Shown one piece after another: positions 23,001 through 35,000 of a stretch of 64,000 nucleotides of DNA. How positions within the stretch are numbered: the stretch's first letter is position 1; the number at the start of each line of letters is the position of its first letter. A program made the translations under genes and the position numbers. The notes beneath the pieces are model-generated. The model did not search any database and had not been told where the DNA came from. It was given only the letters and a program-made list of their open reading frames with translations. Origin of the DNA: Chaetoderma sp. LZ-2023a (taxonomy: Eukaryota > Mollusca > Caudofoveata > Chaetodermatida > Chaetodermatidae); contig CM067372.1 of assembly GCA_034401795.1 (NCBI GenBank), positions 19,061,924 through 19,125,923 on the forward strand, written 5' to 3'.

Positions 23001-26000
23001 TAGTATATATCATGCATTGATTATGAGAGAATGTTTAAATGTGCGCAATATTACAGGTTTTAGTGATGAACGTGGGAAGAATAAATCACGGATACATGTG
23101 ACATCGCTGTTTGCTTTTGCAAAATGCATCAAATTAACCATAGTTGATTTTCGCATATTTGTTTTATGCTTAAGTAATTAGGACGTTGCTGTGGAAGTGA
23201 CATTTTTGAGGTTTGATAACTAAATTTTATGATATTGTGGTGCCGGCCATACTGCATCATCGGCACACCAACAGACATTCCCGATGATTGTCGGGTGACA
23301 TCATCAAGCGCCTCTCGAGTCCACAAAGCAGACGATATTTGAATGGCCTACTGAGAGGACTTGCTTCCAAAGCTGCGTCCTCTCGAGGCCAAAGGTATGT
23401 TTCAATTATGTACTATATTGTAATATCTTAATACGTGGTGTAAAAGCACTACATGGTGTCAGGACAAAATGGACGCTGCCCACTGTTAATTGAAGTAAAG
23501 AAGAAGGGAAAAAGGTTGCGATTCTATTTATCTCTATCTTTTCTGTCATTTAATTTTCTCGCCATCCTGACATGTGATTCTGAAATTTCTCAATATTTTC
23601 ATTGTTTTAATTACTTCCAAATGTTTCTGCTTACTCTCCTTGTGATGGTAGAGAAGTAGATATATAATATGCAATGTTGAAATCACGATTTTGCCACTGT
23701 TCATAAATATTTTGATAAAGCCTCTAGCCTTCTCGAATAACTTAACATGTCCAATCGAACGCAATGTTGAGACGTTATTTTGTGTCGGTTGAATCGAGCT
23801 GCAGGAAATGTCATGAAAATCCTTTCATTGAGTGATTCTCAGCAAACTTAAATTTCGATAGACGTATGTATTTTCTGTTACCATTGGCAGGTTATATAAT
23901 TGGTAATTTATTGGAATATTTGCTTCCCAACGGTAGTAAAATGTGTGTTTTCGCAAATTCATGTTATGTTTCGAATGTAACATAGACCTCTCACGAAAAT
24001 GACATTTCATGCACCAATGAGTATTATTGTTTCAATTGTTGCACATTGGAAATTAGTGACCACTATTGAATAGTCTATTCAATCATTTCCAGTTCAAGCA
24101 GTGTTTCTTGTCTGTAAAAGCGAGACCATAATGTTCAGTACTATCTTCCATAGTAAGGCGCAAAAAAATTAATTTGGTCTTTTCACATATAATTGTATTG
24201 TTATTGTAGAGATGTTTTGGTGTAGCTTTCTTGCATTAATTTTTCTTGAATTATTTTGTTGAGGAAAATGTTTCGTTCTTATCGAGCATCTTATTCTTGG
24301 TGGCTTCGTGCACTAGTACCAGAAACTTATGAATTATGTCAAGTTTTGCATATATACTTCCATTCTGTTTGCACTGATAAGTTATTTCAAAATTCTTGAT
24401 TAGGTGCGTGTACTGTGGCTCTACCATGTTCTACAGCAGTAACATTTATTCATTCTGTTGTTTTCCTACTCGTATCGTTTTATCATTCGTCTGTACAGTA
24501 TAATTTCGGAAATGATTCTTAAATTTACAGCGAATGTCTTCAATACGGTTCCTGGTTCGTTTATACATCCTGCAGGATCAGTTTTTAGGTGAATGTTGGC
24601 CCTGTGGCATTCTTATCACCAGCTTACGCGATCTTGGTTGTAACGTTTCGGGTGTTGGGTGCTGGAGGGTTAACGTATAATTTATTGTCAAACTGTTTGA
24701 AAATTATATGACTGCCTTCCGTGCTGTGTTGGATCACTTGTTTATTGAAGCATTGTGCTTGTCTTAAAGGCCAAGCTCACTCCTCCGTCCAGTGCCGAGT
24801 GCCACAAGTTTGTTCTGGTCGCCTTTAAAGACCATGTTTGTTTCCGTTGTTCCCATTGTAATGTTGATGACCGATGTGAAACGTTCAGTGTGGCATGTCG
24901 ATTTGATGGTTAAGTTCCTTTCCCAGAAGGAATTGGCTGGGTCTGACGCGGGGTAAGGCAGTTGGAAAACAAATTGGGAAATGCCTGTGTGGCCGCTTCC
25001 CGTCCGCAGTCGGAAGGTTTGAAGTTGGCACCCCCTGCATGGTTTGGGCCCGCTATGCAAGCCAAGCGCATTCAGAAGAAGTCCTGGCCCTGTGCGATGA
25101 GGGTGTGAGAGCAGCAATGAATGTTGCCACCTGCAGCGCTTTCCTGCATCAATGACGGCCTCGTGCTGTCAATGGACACGCTGGCATGGGTGCAGGCGCG
25201 AGTGACAAAATCGAGGATGGTATATGCATCCGGCGTCGGCCGTTAGGGACAGGTTGCTTGGGACCACTGAAGTTGCTGAACATCTTTGGTGGCCAGGCAT
25301 GGGCCATCTTAGAAGATTTGGCCAACATTGCGCAAAGTCAGCTGGCGTTAAATATGCAACTAGAGCTAGTGCGTCAAGCGCACACACTAGGGGTTGCATC
25401 CAATCCGTCACTCGCACAGCCGACATCCAAGAAGAAGAAGCAGCATAAGAGCAATTCGAAGGCCGTGCCCACTTCTAATGCTCTTGATGGGCCTTGTCAG
25501 CCACCCACCATAGTGGTGGCCCTGATCGCCCGAGAGGCTGTAATGGCAATGGTAAGTCCTAGGGTAGAAAGAAGGAAGCAGATCGTACCTGCGGGTATGA
25601 TAGCCACCTTCGCATCCGCCTGGACCGCATCTGTGCGACAGGAACAGCGGTGCCAGTCAGACAAGTCAAGCAGATACCAAAATGGTTCTCTCTCTTGTTA
25701 AGAGGGGTGGGGGAGCAACTCACGAGCCAGACATTGGTGGGACTCCCCTCCACAAAATGTGTCTTTGGCACCATTCTGGACTCCCGTACCAAGGGAGCCA
25801 GACAAGTTAGAAGCCATTCAGAATGAAGTGTCAGGCTTGCTTCTGAAGGTAGAAATAAAGCCAGCAAATCAGAACACTTCAGGCTTCTATTCAAACATGT
25901 TCCTTGTCCCCAAGAGCACAGCCCATTAAATTGGTTTATCCATATGCCTCGGTTCAAAAAGGAAACACCAGGGATGGTAATGGCAGGATTGAGGAAAAGA

Positions 26001-29000
26001 ATGTGGTGTGTGTCAGTTGATCTGAAAGATGCATATTTCCACATTCCAATGAACAGGAGTTGTCACAGGTTTCTGAGATTCGCGTTTCAGAATCATGTTT
26101 GGGAGTGTGTAGTCCTCCCATTCAGCCCGTTGACGGCTCCAAGGGGTTTCACCAGAGTGGTCCTTGTAGTGACAGCATTTCTCAGAAAAGAGAACGTGGC
26201 ACTTCACACCTACATAGACGATTGGCTTAACAAGGGTGAAAATCTGAGATTTTATGAAAAATGTACTGGAAATTGTCAAAATGTTTCTTACCATTCTGAG
26301 CGATTTCAACCAAATTTGGCTGGAAGGACCCAATGGTCATAGGCTCTAGAACATCCATTCAGCATTTTGATTCATCAATTTTTTGCATGAAAATTTGGGA
26401 TTTTATGAAAAATTTACCGGAAATTGTCAAATTGCTACACCTCTTTAGCGGCTTGACATATTTAAAAAAAAAAATTCTCCAATGGGTTCTATGTGGTAAG
26501 CTCTAGAAAATCTATTCAGAATTTTGATTGATCAATTTTTTGGGTGAAAGTCTTAGATTTTATGAAAGATTTACCAGAAATTGTCAAAACACTACTTCTC
26601 CTTGGTTGCTTGACATATTTCAAACAAATTTGGCTAGAGTGACGCTATCAAGGTAGACTAGAATTTCTATTCAGAATTTTTATTGATAAATCTTTTGGGT
26701 GGCCATCTTGGATTTTCCAAAAGTTATCCATCATATCTATTTAAGTGCAAATGGTTCAAATGATAATGGTCCAGGTGAGCGCCACAGGCCCTTGGGCCTC
26801 TTGTTTGGGGATTCGATCTCAAGGAAGGCAGGGTATACCCATCAGAGCCCAGATTGCAGTCGTTGAAGGCCATCCTCAAGCTGAAATTCCTGTCAATCGT
26901 ATTTTTCATCACGTGACTTTTTTGTTTTATGGGCCGGGCCGTCTTCGTATATCTGCCAGTCTACGGAGTATTGATTTAAGTTAGAGACCCGTAAATCATT
27001 GCGTTTATGTTGTCAAATTATCATAATCTCTTTATTATGGCATATGCTCCCGAAAAATACTCAGACCGGCGAGTTTATTGAAGGGTATTACTGAATACTG
27101 AGTATTCGAATACAAACACATGGCTTACTTGACTAGATCATACTGAGCGAAACGGGCCCAAGTACATTCACAAAACTATATCGGAAGATTGCCTATGCGG
27201 CTAGGGAGATGCAAGCTACTTTGGGGGTCAGTCCATCGATCCATCCATGTTCAGACAATGTGTCTATCTATGCATGTAAATTTTGGGTTGTTATAATTTT
27301 AATTTTGCTTGGAGTATCTTGACGAAACTTCATGGAAATGTTGTTTATAGGGGCTAGAGAGATGCATGTTATTTGTGGGGTCAATCCCTAGTCAGTCAGT
27401 TGAATATTTGAACACATTAACACTCACTGTTGTGTAATAATTCTACAGTTGATCATTTCTATCCAGACATTGAGACATTATTTTAGGGATTGTGAATGGG
27501 AAAACTACAAACCATAAGCGTTAAGCTATTTACCACTCAAAATAAAAATATACTTTCAGAAAAGACGTGTTCATTTAACGCCAGAACAAGCCAGTGACTT
27601 GTATGCTGAGCATTATGGCAAGCTGTTCTTCCCAAGTCTGGTAGCGTACATGAGCAGTGGACCGACTCTCGCTATGGTCCTCGCTAGAAATTCTGCTATA
27701 TCACATTGGAGAGAGCTGATTGGTCCGACTAACAGCATTAAAGCCAGACAGACACACCCAGACTGGTAGGTGGAGAGATTTGAGAACTGTAAAACACATA
27801 AAGTATAAAACCTGTCTTGGCTCCTGAAGTAATAAGCCTAGGAAATATTTTGAAAAGAGCTCCGCAAACATCCCATTATGGGATATAATAAGAAACTGTT
27901 CTGACACATTGTAGCAAGAGTTACCATCTGGGAACTGAATTTCAAGATGACGATCATGTTGGATGTCAGACGATCGTCAATTTCAAAAGGTTTCTTCAGC
28001 AGACCTAGTCCAATCAACCTATGAAATTTCAACACGATCCGATAAAATATTGTGAAATTCAATCTGGCCTCTAGAAACCATTCTGCCATCCATCTGGATA
28101 GCGCCATATATTGTTTTTGCTTGGTGTAAAAGTCAGTGATGATGTCTTCTTTGACATAGTCCCAAAGCAAGAGGTCCAAGGGGCCTGTATCACTTACCTC
28201 GATATGTGGAACATAGGCATTTCAACTAGAAAGGTCAATGCCTTTATGTAGGCCACAAAGGTTTGGCCAGAATCACAACAAGAATAAGGATGTGTCTTAC
28301 CAAATTTGGTTAAAATTGGACCCGTGGTTCTTGAAGCAATATTTTCAATTTCCCATTGCTTTACTATGGGAGTTTTTGCCAGGAAAATAATCCAAGATGT
28401 CCGACAGTTTCGAAGTGGCAAATTTGAAATCAGCATATCCAAAAATCTATATAAAACCAATTTTGGCTTCAGAATCCATCAAAGAAAAAAAAATCAAATA
28501 TGCCCACCAAACATGCTATATTGTGATTGGGCCACGTGGGCCATGTTTTTTATGTATTAACTTCCGTTGAACACATCTTAATGCCCTTTAAGACCTTGCC
28601 AAATTTCAGCCCGATCCATTTAGCGGTTCTGGGGAAGCCGTTTTTGTGGAAACTAGGTCATCCAAGAAGGCCACTGAAGAATTTAACCATTCTCCTTCGA
28701 TCAATACTCACCATTCTGTTACTTCTGATATACAGCTGGCCTTGACAGCGGCTCTAGGATTATAGACTTAGAAAGCTTTACCGACTCCTGGGAACCGGGT
28801 ACTCGGCTCCCAACTGCCGAGTACCCGTTTACCATAGAGCTCATTCTTGTTTGCATAGCAACAAGAGCAATACATGCTTTCTGCATTGAGGATTTTAGTG
28901 TTTTTTTGTGAAAGAAAATCTAAATCTTTAATCTGTGATAGTTTGTGTGTTCGTGAAAGGATTAACTAAGGATACTATGGAGAATACCGCCGAAGATAAC

Positions 29001-32000
29001 CAGGTTGTATCGTTCTTTATTATCCATAGTTAAAAGACTTAGGTCTCTAAATTTCGCTGTGTCGCATGTTCCAATTTCTGACCCCATAGAATCTGGGACG
29101 TGTGCTAACAACGATATATGCCAGACGATCGCCTTCTTTATCCCCCAACAGGCGATCGGCAGATATGAAAATAGGTGTTATGCTACGGTATTTCTAACAC
29201 GAATATCGGCTGACGTCGTTCTCCGTAGGATCTGAGCGGGTGACGTCACACCCGGTCGCTCGGATGTTTATGTGAAGAAAAATTTTCATTAATTCACGCA
29301 TCTTGTTCTGGGTGCTGCGTACTAAAAATGGTACCGGGAACTTTAGAATGATCAAGTTTACGTGCGATCACGATCGGTTTGCAATGATCGGTGGTTTCAA
29401 AATTCTTGAGTAGATGCGTGGTCTGCGGTTTTACCGTGTGATACAGCAGTTTGTTATACATTTTGTTGTTTTCTTCACATATCGTGCTGCTTTCGTTAGG
29501 AGTATAATTTATATTGATTAGTAAATATACCCCGAATGCTATGCGATATGATTCCTGGAGCCGTTACACATCCTGGAGGATCTATTATGGGTGTGTTTAA
29601 TGCCCGTCTCGTTCTTGTCGTCATAATCAATGCGATCGTTGTTGTAACGTGGCGGGGTGGGGTGCGGGAGGGTTACAGTTAATTTATGAGTCAAATTATT
29701 TGAAAATTAATTGTCTGCCTTCCATCTGGGTCTCGTTCCGCTTGTTTATTGTAGGTTTGTGCTTATGTTATAGGCCAAGCCAGCCCCGCCATCATGTGAT
29801 GAATGCCATAAGTTTGTCCGTGTCGTGTTCAAGGACCATGCATGTTTTAGGTGTTCCCTGTGTAATATTGATCATAGGTGTAATGTTTGTGCAGTGTGGT
29901 CCGTTGAGATGATGGTTAAGTTCCTTGCCCAGAAGGACTTGGCTGGGTCTGACGCGGGGTCAGGCGGTCCGAGAGGAAATCGTGGAGCGCCCGGTTCGGC
30001 CGGTGGGGGTACTCCACGTCCCCAGCTGGAGGTGGTGGAGATGGCACCACCGGCGTGGTTTGGTCTGGCTATGCAGGGTTTTCTGCATAGCGTTCTGCCC
30101 ACGCTGGTGTCGTCCCTGCTACCAAAGGTTGGGGGGCAGTTTCTCCCCATGCCTGGTACGGATCCTGTCCTCGGACAGGATTCTGGACTGGTTACCGAGG
30201 GGGCCGTCTCGTACGGCCCCCTGGCAGTCCCGTCTGGCTTCGGCCAGACGGGTTCTGTTTCTCTGCGGCCACCTCCGGGTGGTCCAGTAGCGGTGGCCGG
30301 TCCATCAGGTGTGGGGGCCGTCCGCCAGGACGGTTCCACGGTTGACTCGTCTAGTGACGACTCTTCGGAGTCTGAAGACGAGGAGGCCGAGGAGGAGAGG
30401 TTGCTGCGGCCCGTGAAGCCGCAGGTGGAGAATATGGAGGTTGATTCCGTCCTGGACGGAACCGGCCTCCATTTGTCTGGTTTGGCGCAAGCCAGGTCAG
30501 CGGCTCCGCCTGTGGCTGAGGCCAATCCGTTACCGTGCACTGGTTCCGTGTGGCTTGGTTTGGCACCAGCCGTCAGGGGAACGGGTGTGCCGGGCCAGGC
30601 GTGGTACTCACCTATCTCGCCTGGTCCGGCAGTCGGACGTGGGGTGCCGTTGGCGCCCATGTCCGGCTATGGTTCCGCGACTGCTACGGGTCCGTACGGT
30701 TTTCCGTGCGGACCTACCCCATGGACCGGAGTGTTTCATGGGGTGGCGGCGGAACCGTGTGGTAGCGGAGTGCCTGGCGTGTCAGCCGTGGCTCCTTGCC
30801 GGGAGGCCGTGGCTGGCAGACCTGTGAGCACGTCAACGGGTGACGTGTTTGCGGGGGTGTCTTCGTCGGAGGTAGATTGGTCAGATGCTCTGGTGTGGCT
30901 AGCCAGGGTTGACCCGTCTGTGGTTTCGGCCACCGCCGATGAAGATGCGCCCCGTCCGTCGGTTGCGTCGATCAGGATGGGGATTTTGCCCGCGGCCCGG
31001 ATCCAGTCAGTGGGACTGGATCCACGGTTCATAGATTTGTTGGATGCTATTTATAGCAAACAACTGATGACCAATGGTCAGCTCCCTGCGGCCTCCAGGG
31101 AGGTGCGGGCAAGATGTCGTATTCCGCGGGGGAATACGACAGGTATGGTGTAGTCCCGTCGGTCACGGAGGATGACCGATGGGTACTGGGCGTCCAGAGT
31201 GCCGTGGCGGGTGGCCCCGGTCCGGCACTAGTGGACAAGTCTCAGGTACACCAGGAAGAAGTCCTGTCCCTATGCGATGAGGGTGTGAGGGCAGCGATGA
31301 GCGCTGTCAACCACTCTTATCGTCTCCTTCAGTCGGTGTGGGCTGAAGCGGGGGCAGGCCACCCTGTGCCACCTGTGGCGCTTTCATGTGTCAATGACGG
31401 CCTGGTGCTGTCGATGGACGCATTGGCAAGGGTGCAAGCGCGAGTGACGAAATCCAGGAGGCAAATGGTCATTGACCATATGCGTCCAGCTACGGCAGTC
31501 AGGGAGCGTCTTCTTGGGACGCCCCTGACAGGGCCTAGCATCTTCGGTGGCCAAGCGTGGGCCATCTTAGAGGATACCGCCAGTATCGCGCAGAATCGGT
31601 TAGCGGTAAACCTACAGCTAGAGCTAGTGCGGCAAGCACACGCACTAGGGGCTGTGGGGAAACCGCTAATGGGACAGCCTTCAAAGAAGCAGAAGAAGCA
31701 TAAGGGCAAGGCGAAAGCTAGGCCTGTTGCGACTTCTGCTTCAGCTGGGTTTTCGGAGCCGCCGCCGGCGAAGAAGCCCAGGAAGGTTGTAGAGGCGCCT
31801 ACCCTCCCCAAGGTTGCTCCTGACCGCCCTAGAGGCGGGAAGGGCAAGGGGAAGGGTAAGGGTAAGTCCTCAAAGGGCGGACAGAAGGGGCCGGATCGTA
31901 CCTGAGGGTACGAGAGCTCCCTTCATATCCGACAGGAACAGCGGTGCCAGTTATACCCGTCGTGCCTAGAACGAAATGGTTCTCTCTCTCTCGTTAAGAA

Positions 32001-35000
32001 AGAGGGGGGAGCGGACTATGAGCCAGACAACCCCGTTAGACGTCGAGGCGTCTATGGTGGGTGGAAGGCTCATGCGTTTCGTCGAGGCCTGGCGAGGTGT
32101 GACGTCAGACAGTCTGGTCCTGGGATGGTTATCCCAGGTTTACATGCCGGAGTGGTGGGACTTTCCACCACAAAATCTGTCTTTGGCTCCTGTCTGGACA
32201 CCCGTACCAAGGGAGCCAGACAAGTTAGAAGCCGTTCAAAAGGAAGTGTCGGGTTTGCTTCTGAAGGGAGCAATAAAACCAGCAAACCGGAACACTCCAG
32301 GCTTCTATTCAAACATGTTCCTTGTCCCCAAGAGCACAGGGGGATGGAGACCCATACTCAATCTCAGGCCATTAAATTGGTTTATCCATACGCCTCGGTT
32401 CCAGATGGAAACGCCGAGGTCGGTGATGGCGGGATTGAGGAAAGGAATGTGGTGTGTATTGATCGATCTGAAAGATGCATATTTCCACATTCCGATGAAC
32501 AGGAGTTGTCACAGGTTTCTGAGATTTGCGTTTCAGAATCAAGTATGGGAGTTTATTGTTCTCCCATTTGGCCTGTTGACAGCTCCGAGGGTTTTCACAA
32601 GAGTGGTCCTTGCGGTGACAGCGTTTCTCAGGAAAGAGAATGTGGCACTACACACCTACATAGACGACTGGCTGATCAAGGCAGACTCGGCAGCCAGGTT
32701 GAACGTGGATACTGCTCTGACTCTGAGGTTACTTTCAGATCTAGGCTGGATAGTCAACGAGGAGAAATCGGAGTTGACGCCCACTCAACATTTCGTTTAT
32801 TTGGGGATGCGATTCGATCTTGAGGAGGGCAGGGTGTACCCGTCAGAGCCCAGAGTGGTGTCTCTGTTAGCCATCCTCAAGAGTTTTCGAGTGGGAAAGC
32901 ACATTCAGGCGAGGCGGTTCCTTCAGATGCTGGGCATGATGGTCTCCATGGAGCAGGTTATCCCGTACGCTGCTCTAATGCGAAGGCCTATCCAGTTGTA
33001 TCTGATGTCTCTGTGGAAACAGAGAACAGAACCCCTGTCAAAACTGGTACCAGTTTTGGAGCCGATAATGTCGCATCTTGTATGGTGGAAGGAGCGTCAG
33101 AATCTCCTAGTAGGGGTTTCGCTGCACCTACCCCACCCCCAGCTGTCCGTGTACACGGATGCATCGCTGGAGGGGTGGGGTGCCTGCCTGGGAGAACACC
33201 AGGTCTCGGGCACATGGACTCTCCCGGAGAGTCAGCTGCATATCAATCGGTTGGAAATGATGGCAGTGGAACTGGCGTTGGAAGAGTTCCTTCCGATGAT
33301 CAGGGGCAAGGTGATATTGATACGGTCGGACAATTCGACAGTAGTATCATATATAAATCGCCAAGGCAGGACCAGGTCGCCCACTCTGTGTATCAGAGTG
33401 TGGCACTTGATTCAATGGTGCAGGAATTACTCGGTTGTTTTGAAAGCAGCTCATATTCCTGGCCGATTGAACATTCTGGTGGATGCTTTGTCTCGCAGAC
33501 AGAGAATTCTGCCAACAGAATGGTCCCTCAACCCTCTGGTTCTGCGACGGATCTTTGAGCATTGGGGCAAACCCAACGTGGACTTGTTCGCCACAAAGGA
33601 AAATGCTCAAATCATGACATATGTCTCGCCGATTCCAGATCCAAATGCTGTCGATACAGACACTCTGGCGATAAGCTGGAGAGGGATGCACGCTTACGCG
33701 TACCCACCCACCATTCTTCTACCGAAGGTATTGGTGAAGGTCAGGGAGGAACCGTGTCTGGTCCTGCTAATAGCGCCGTATTGGCCAAGCAGGGCGTGGT
33801 TCACGGATCTTCTAGATCTGTTGGTGGAAAATCCTGTGCAGTTGCCCGAGATTCCGAACATAATCTCCCAGGCCAAGGGACGCTTCCTACAGGAGCGTCC
33901 TGAAATGTTCAAATTGACTGCGTGGATGTTATCAAACAACGTTCCACGTCGGAAGGCTTTTCTCGACAGGCTGCTGATTTCATCGCGGCTGCGAGGAGGT
34001 CAACCTTCAAGTCATATAACAACAAGATTAACAGATTTGCAGACTGGTGTGAAGAAAAGGGTATTAATACCTTTCAATCCACTATTCAGCAAATAGCAGA
34101 CTTTCTCTGTGAGCTGTTCTTTTCAGGACTAGCTCCCGTCACAGTTGCTGGATACAAGTCAGCTTTGGCATCAGTTATCCCTTGTCTAGCCAACAGGGAT
34201 AGTCCAGAGGTAGCCCAGTTAAATGTGATGTTGAAGGGAATGAGCAATCTCCGACTGAGACAACCGGTAGTCATTCCAGCCTGGAGTCTATCTTTAGTGC
34301 TTAATGTACTGGCCAAGCACCCTTTCGAACCATTGCGTTCGGCTAGTCTAAAGCATTTGACTCTAAAGGCGGTCTTTCTATTGGCAGCTTCCTCAGCTAG
34401 AAGGCACAGTGAGATCCATGCGCTTTCGGCAGAGAGGGACCGATTTATTGTTTCTGGAGAAGGTCTGCGTCTTCTGCCAAGAGCAGAGTTTATGTCAAAG
34501 AACCAATCTTTGAGATATCCCGGCAAACCGATCATTATACCGAAGTTAACTAGGTTTGATCGTGATGCTAGTGTCTGGTGCCCGGTCCGTGCTTTGACTA
34601 AGTACAAGAAATGGACTGACTCGTTACGGTCGAACGATAGACATCTGTGGATCTGCCATAAAAAGCCTTATGGCGCCGCATCCATGGATACTATCTCTCG
34701 TTGGGTGGTCGAATGCATTCAGACTACTCACGAGATGGCGACTGGGCACCAGGTGCAAGGCGTAAGGGCACACGATGTCAGAGGAATAGCCGCCTCGACC
34801 GCCCTTTACAATGGTGTTCCGTTAGAGGACATCATGGCCGTTGCACAATGGCACTGTGAGTCCTCATTTACGGATTACTATATGAGGGATGTGTCAGACT
34901 CAGCCAATCCACTCGCTTTAGCTGTTTTGAAACGATAGTTAGTGACCACACTGCTCTTCACCCTTTTTTCACTTCGGTAAGAAAAGAACCTAAAGCAGGC

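Noticed and set aside
29872-30660. 262-codon - strand frame opposite the DIRS gag, and similar ones at 44207-45049 and 46584-47519
   Set aside because: They are GC-rich shadow frames of the gag region. Homologous shadows recur because the copies are homologous, not because of selection.
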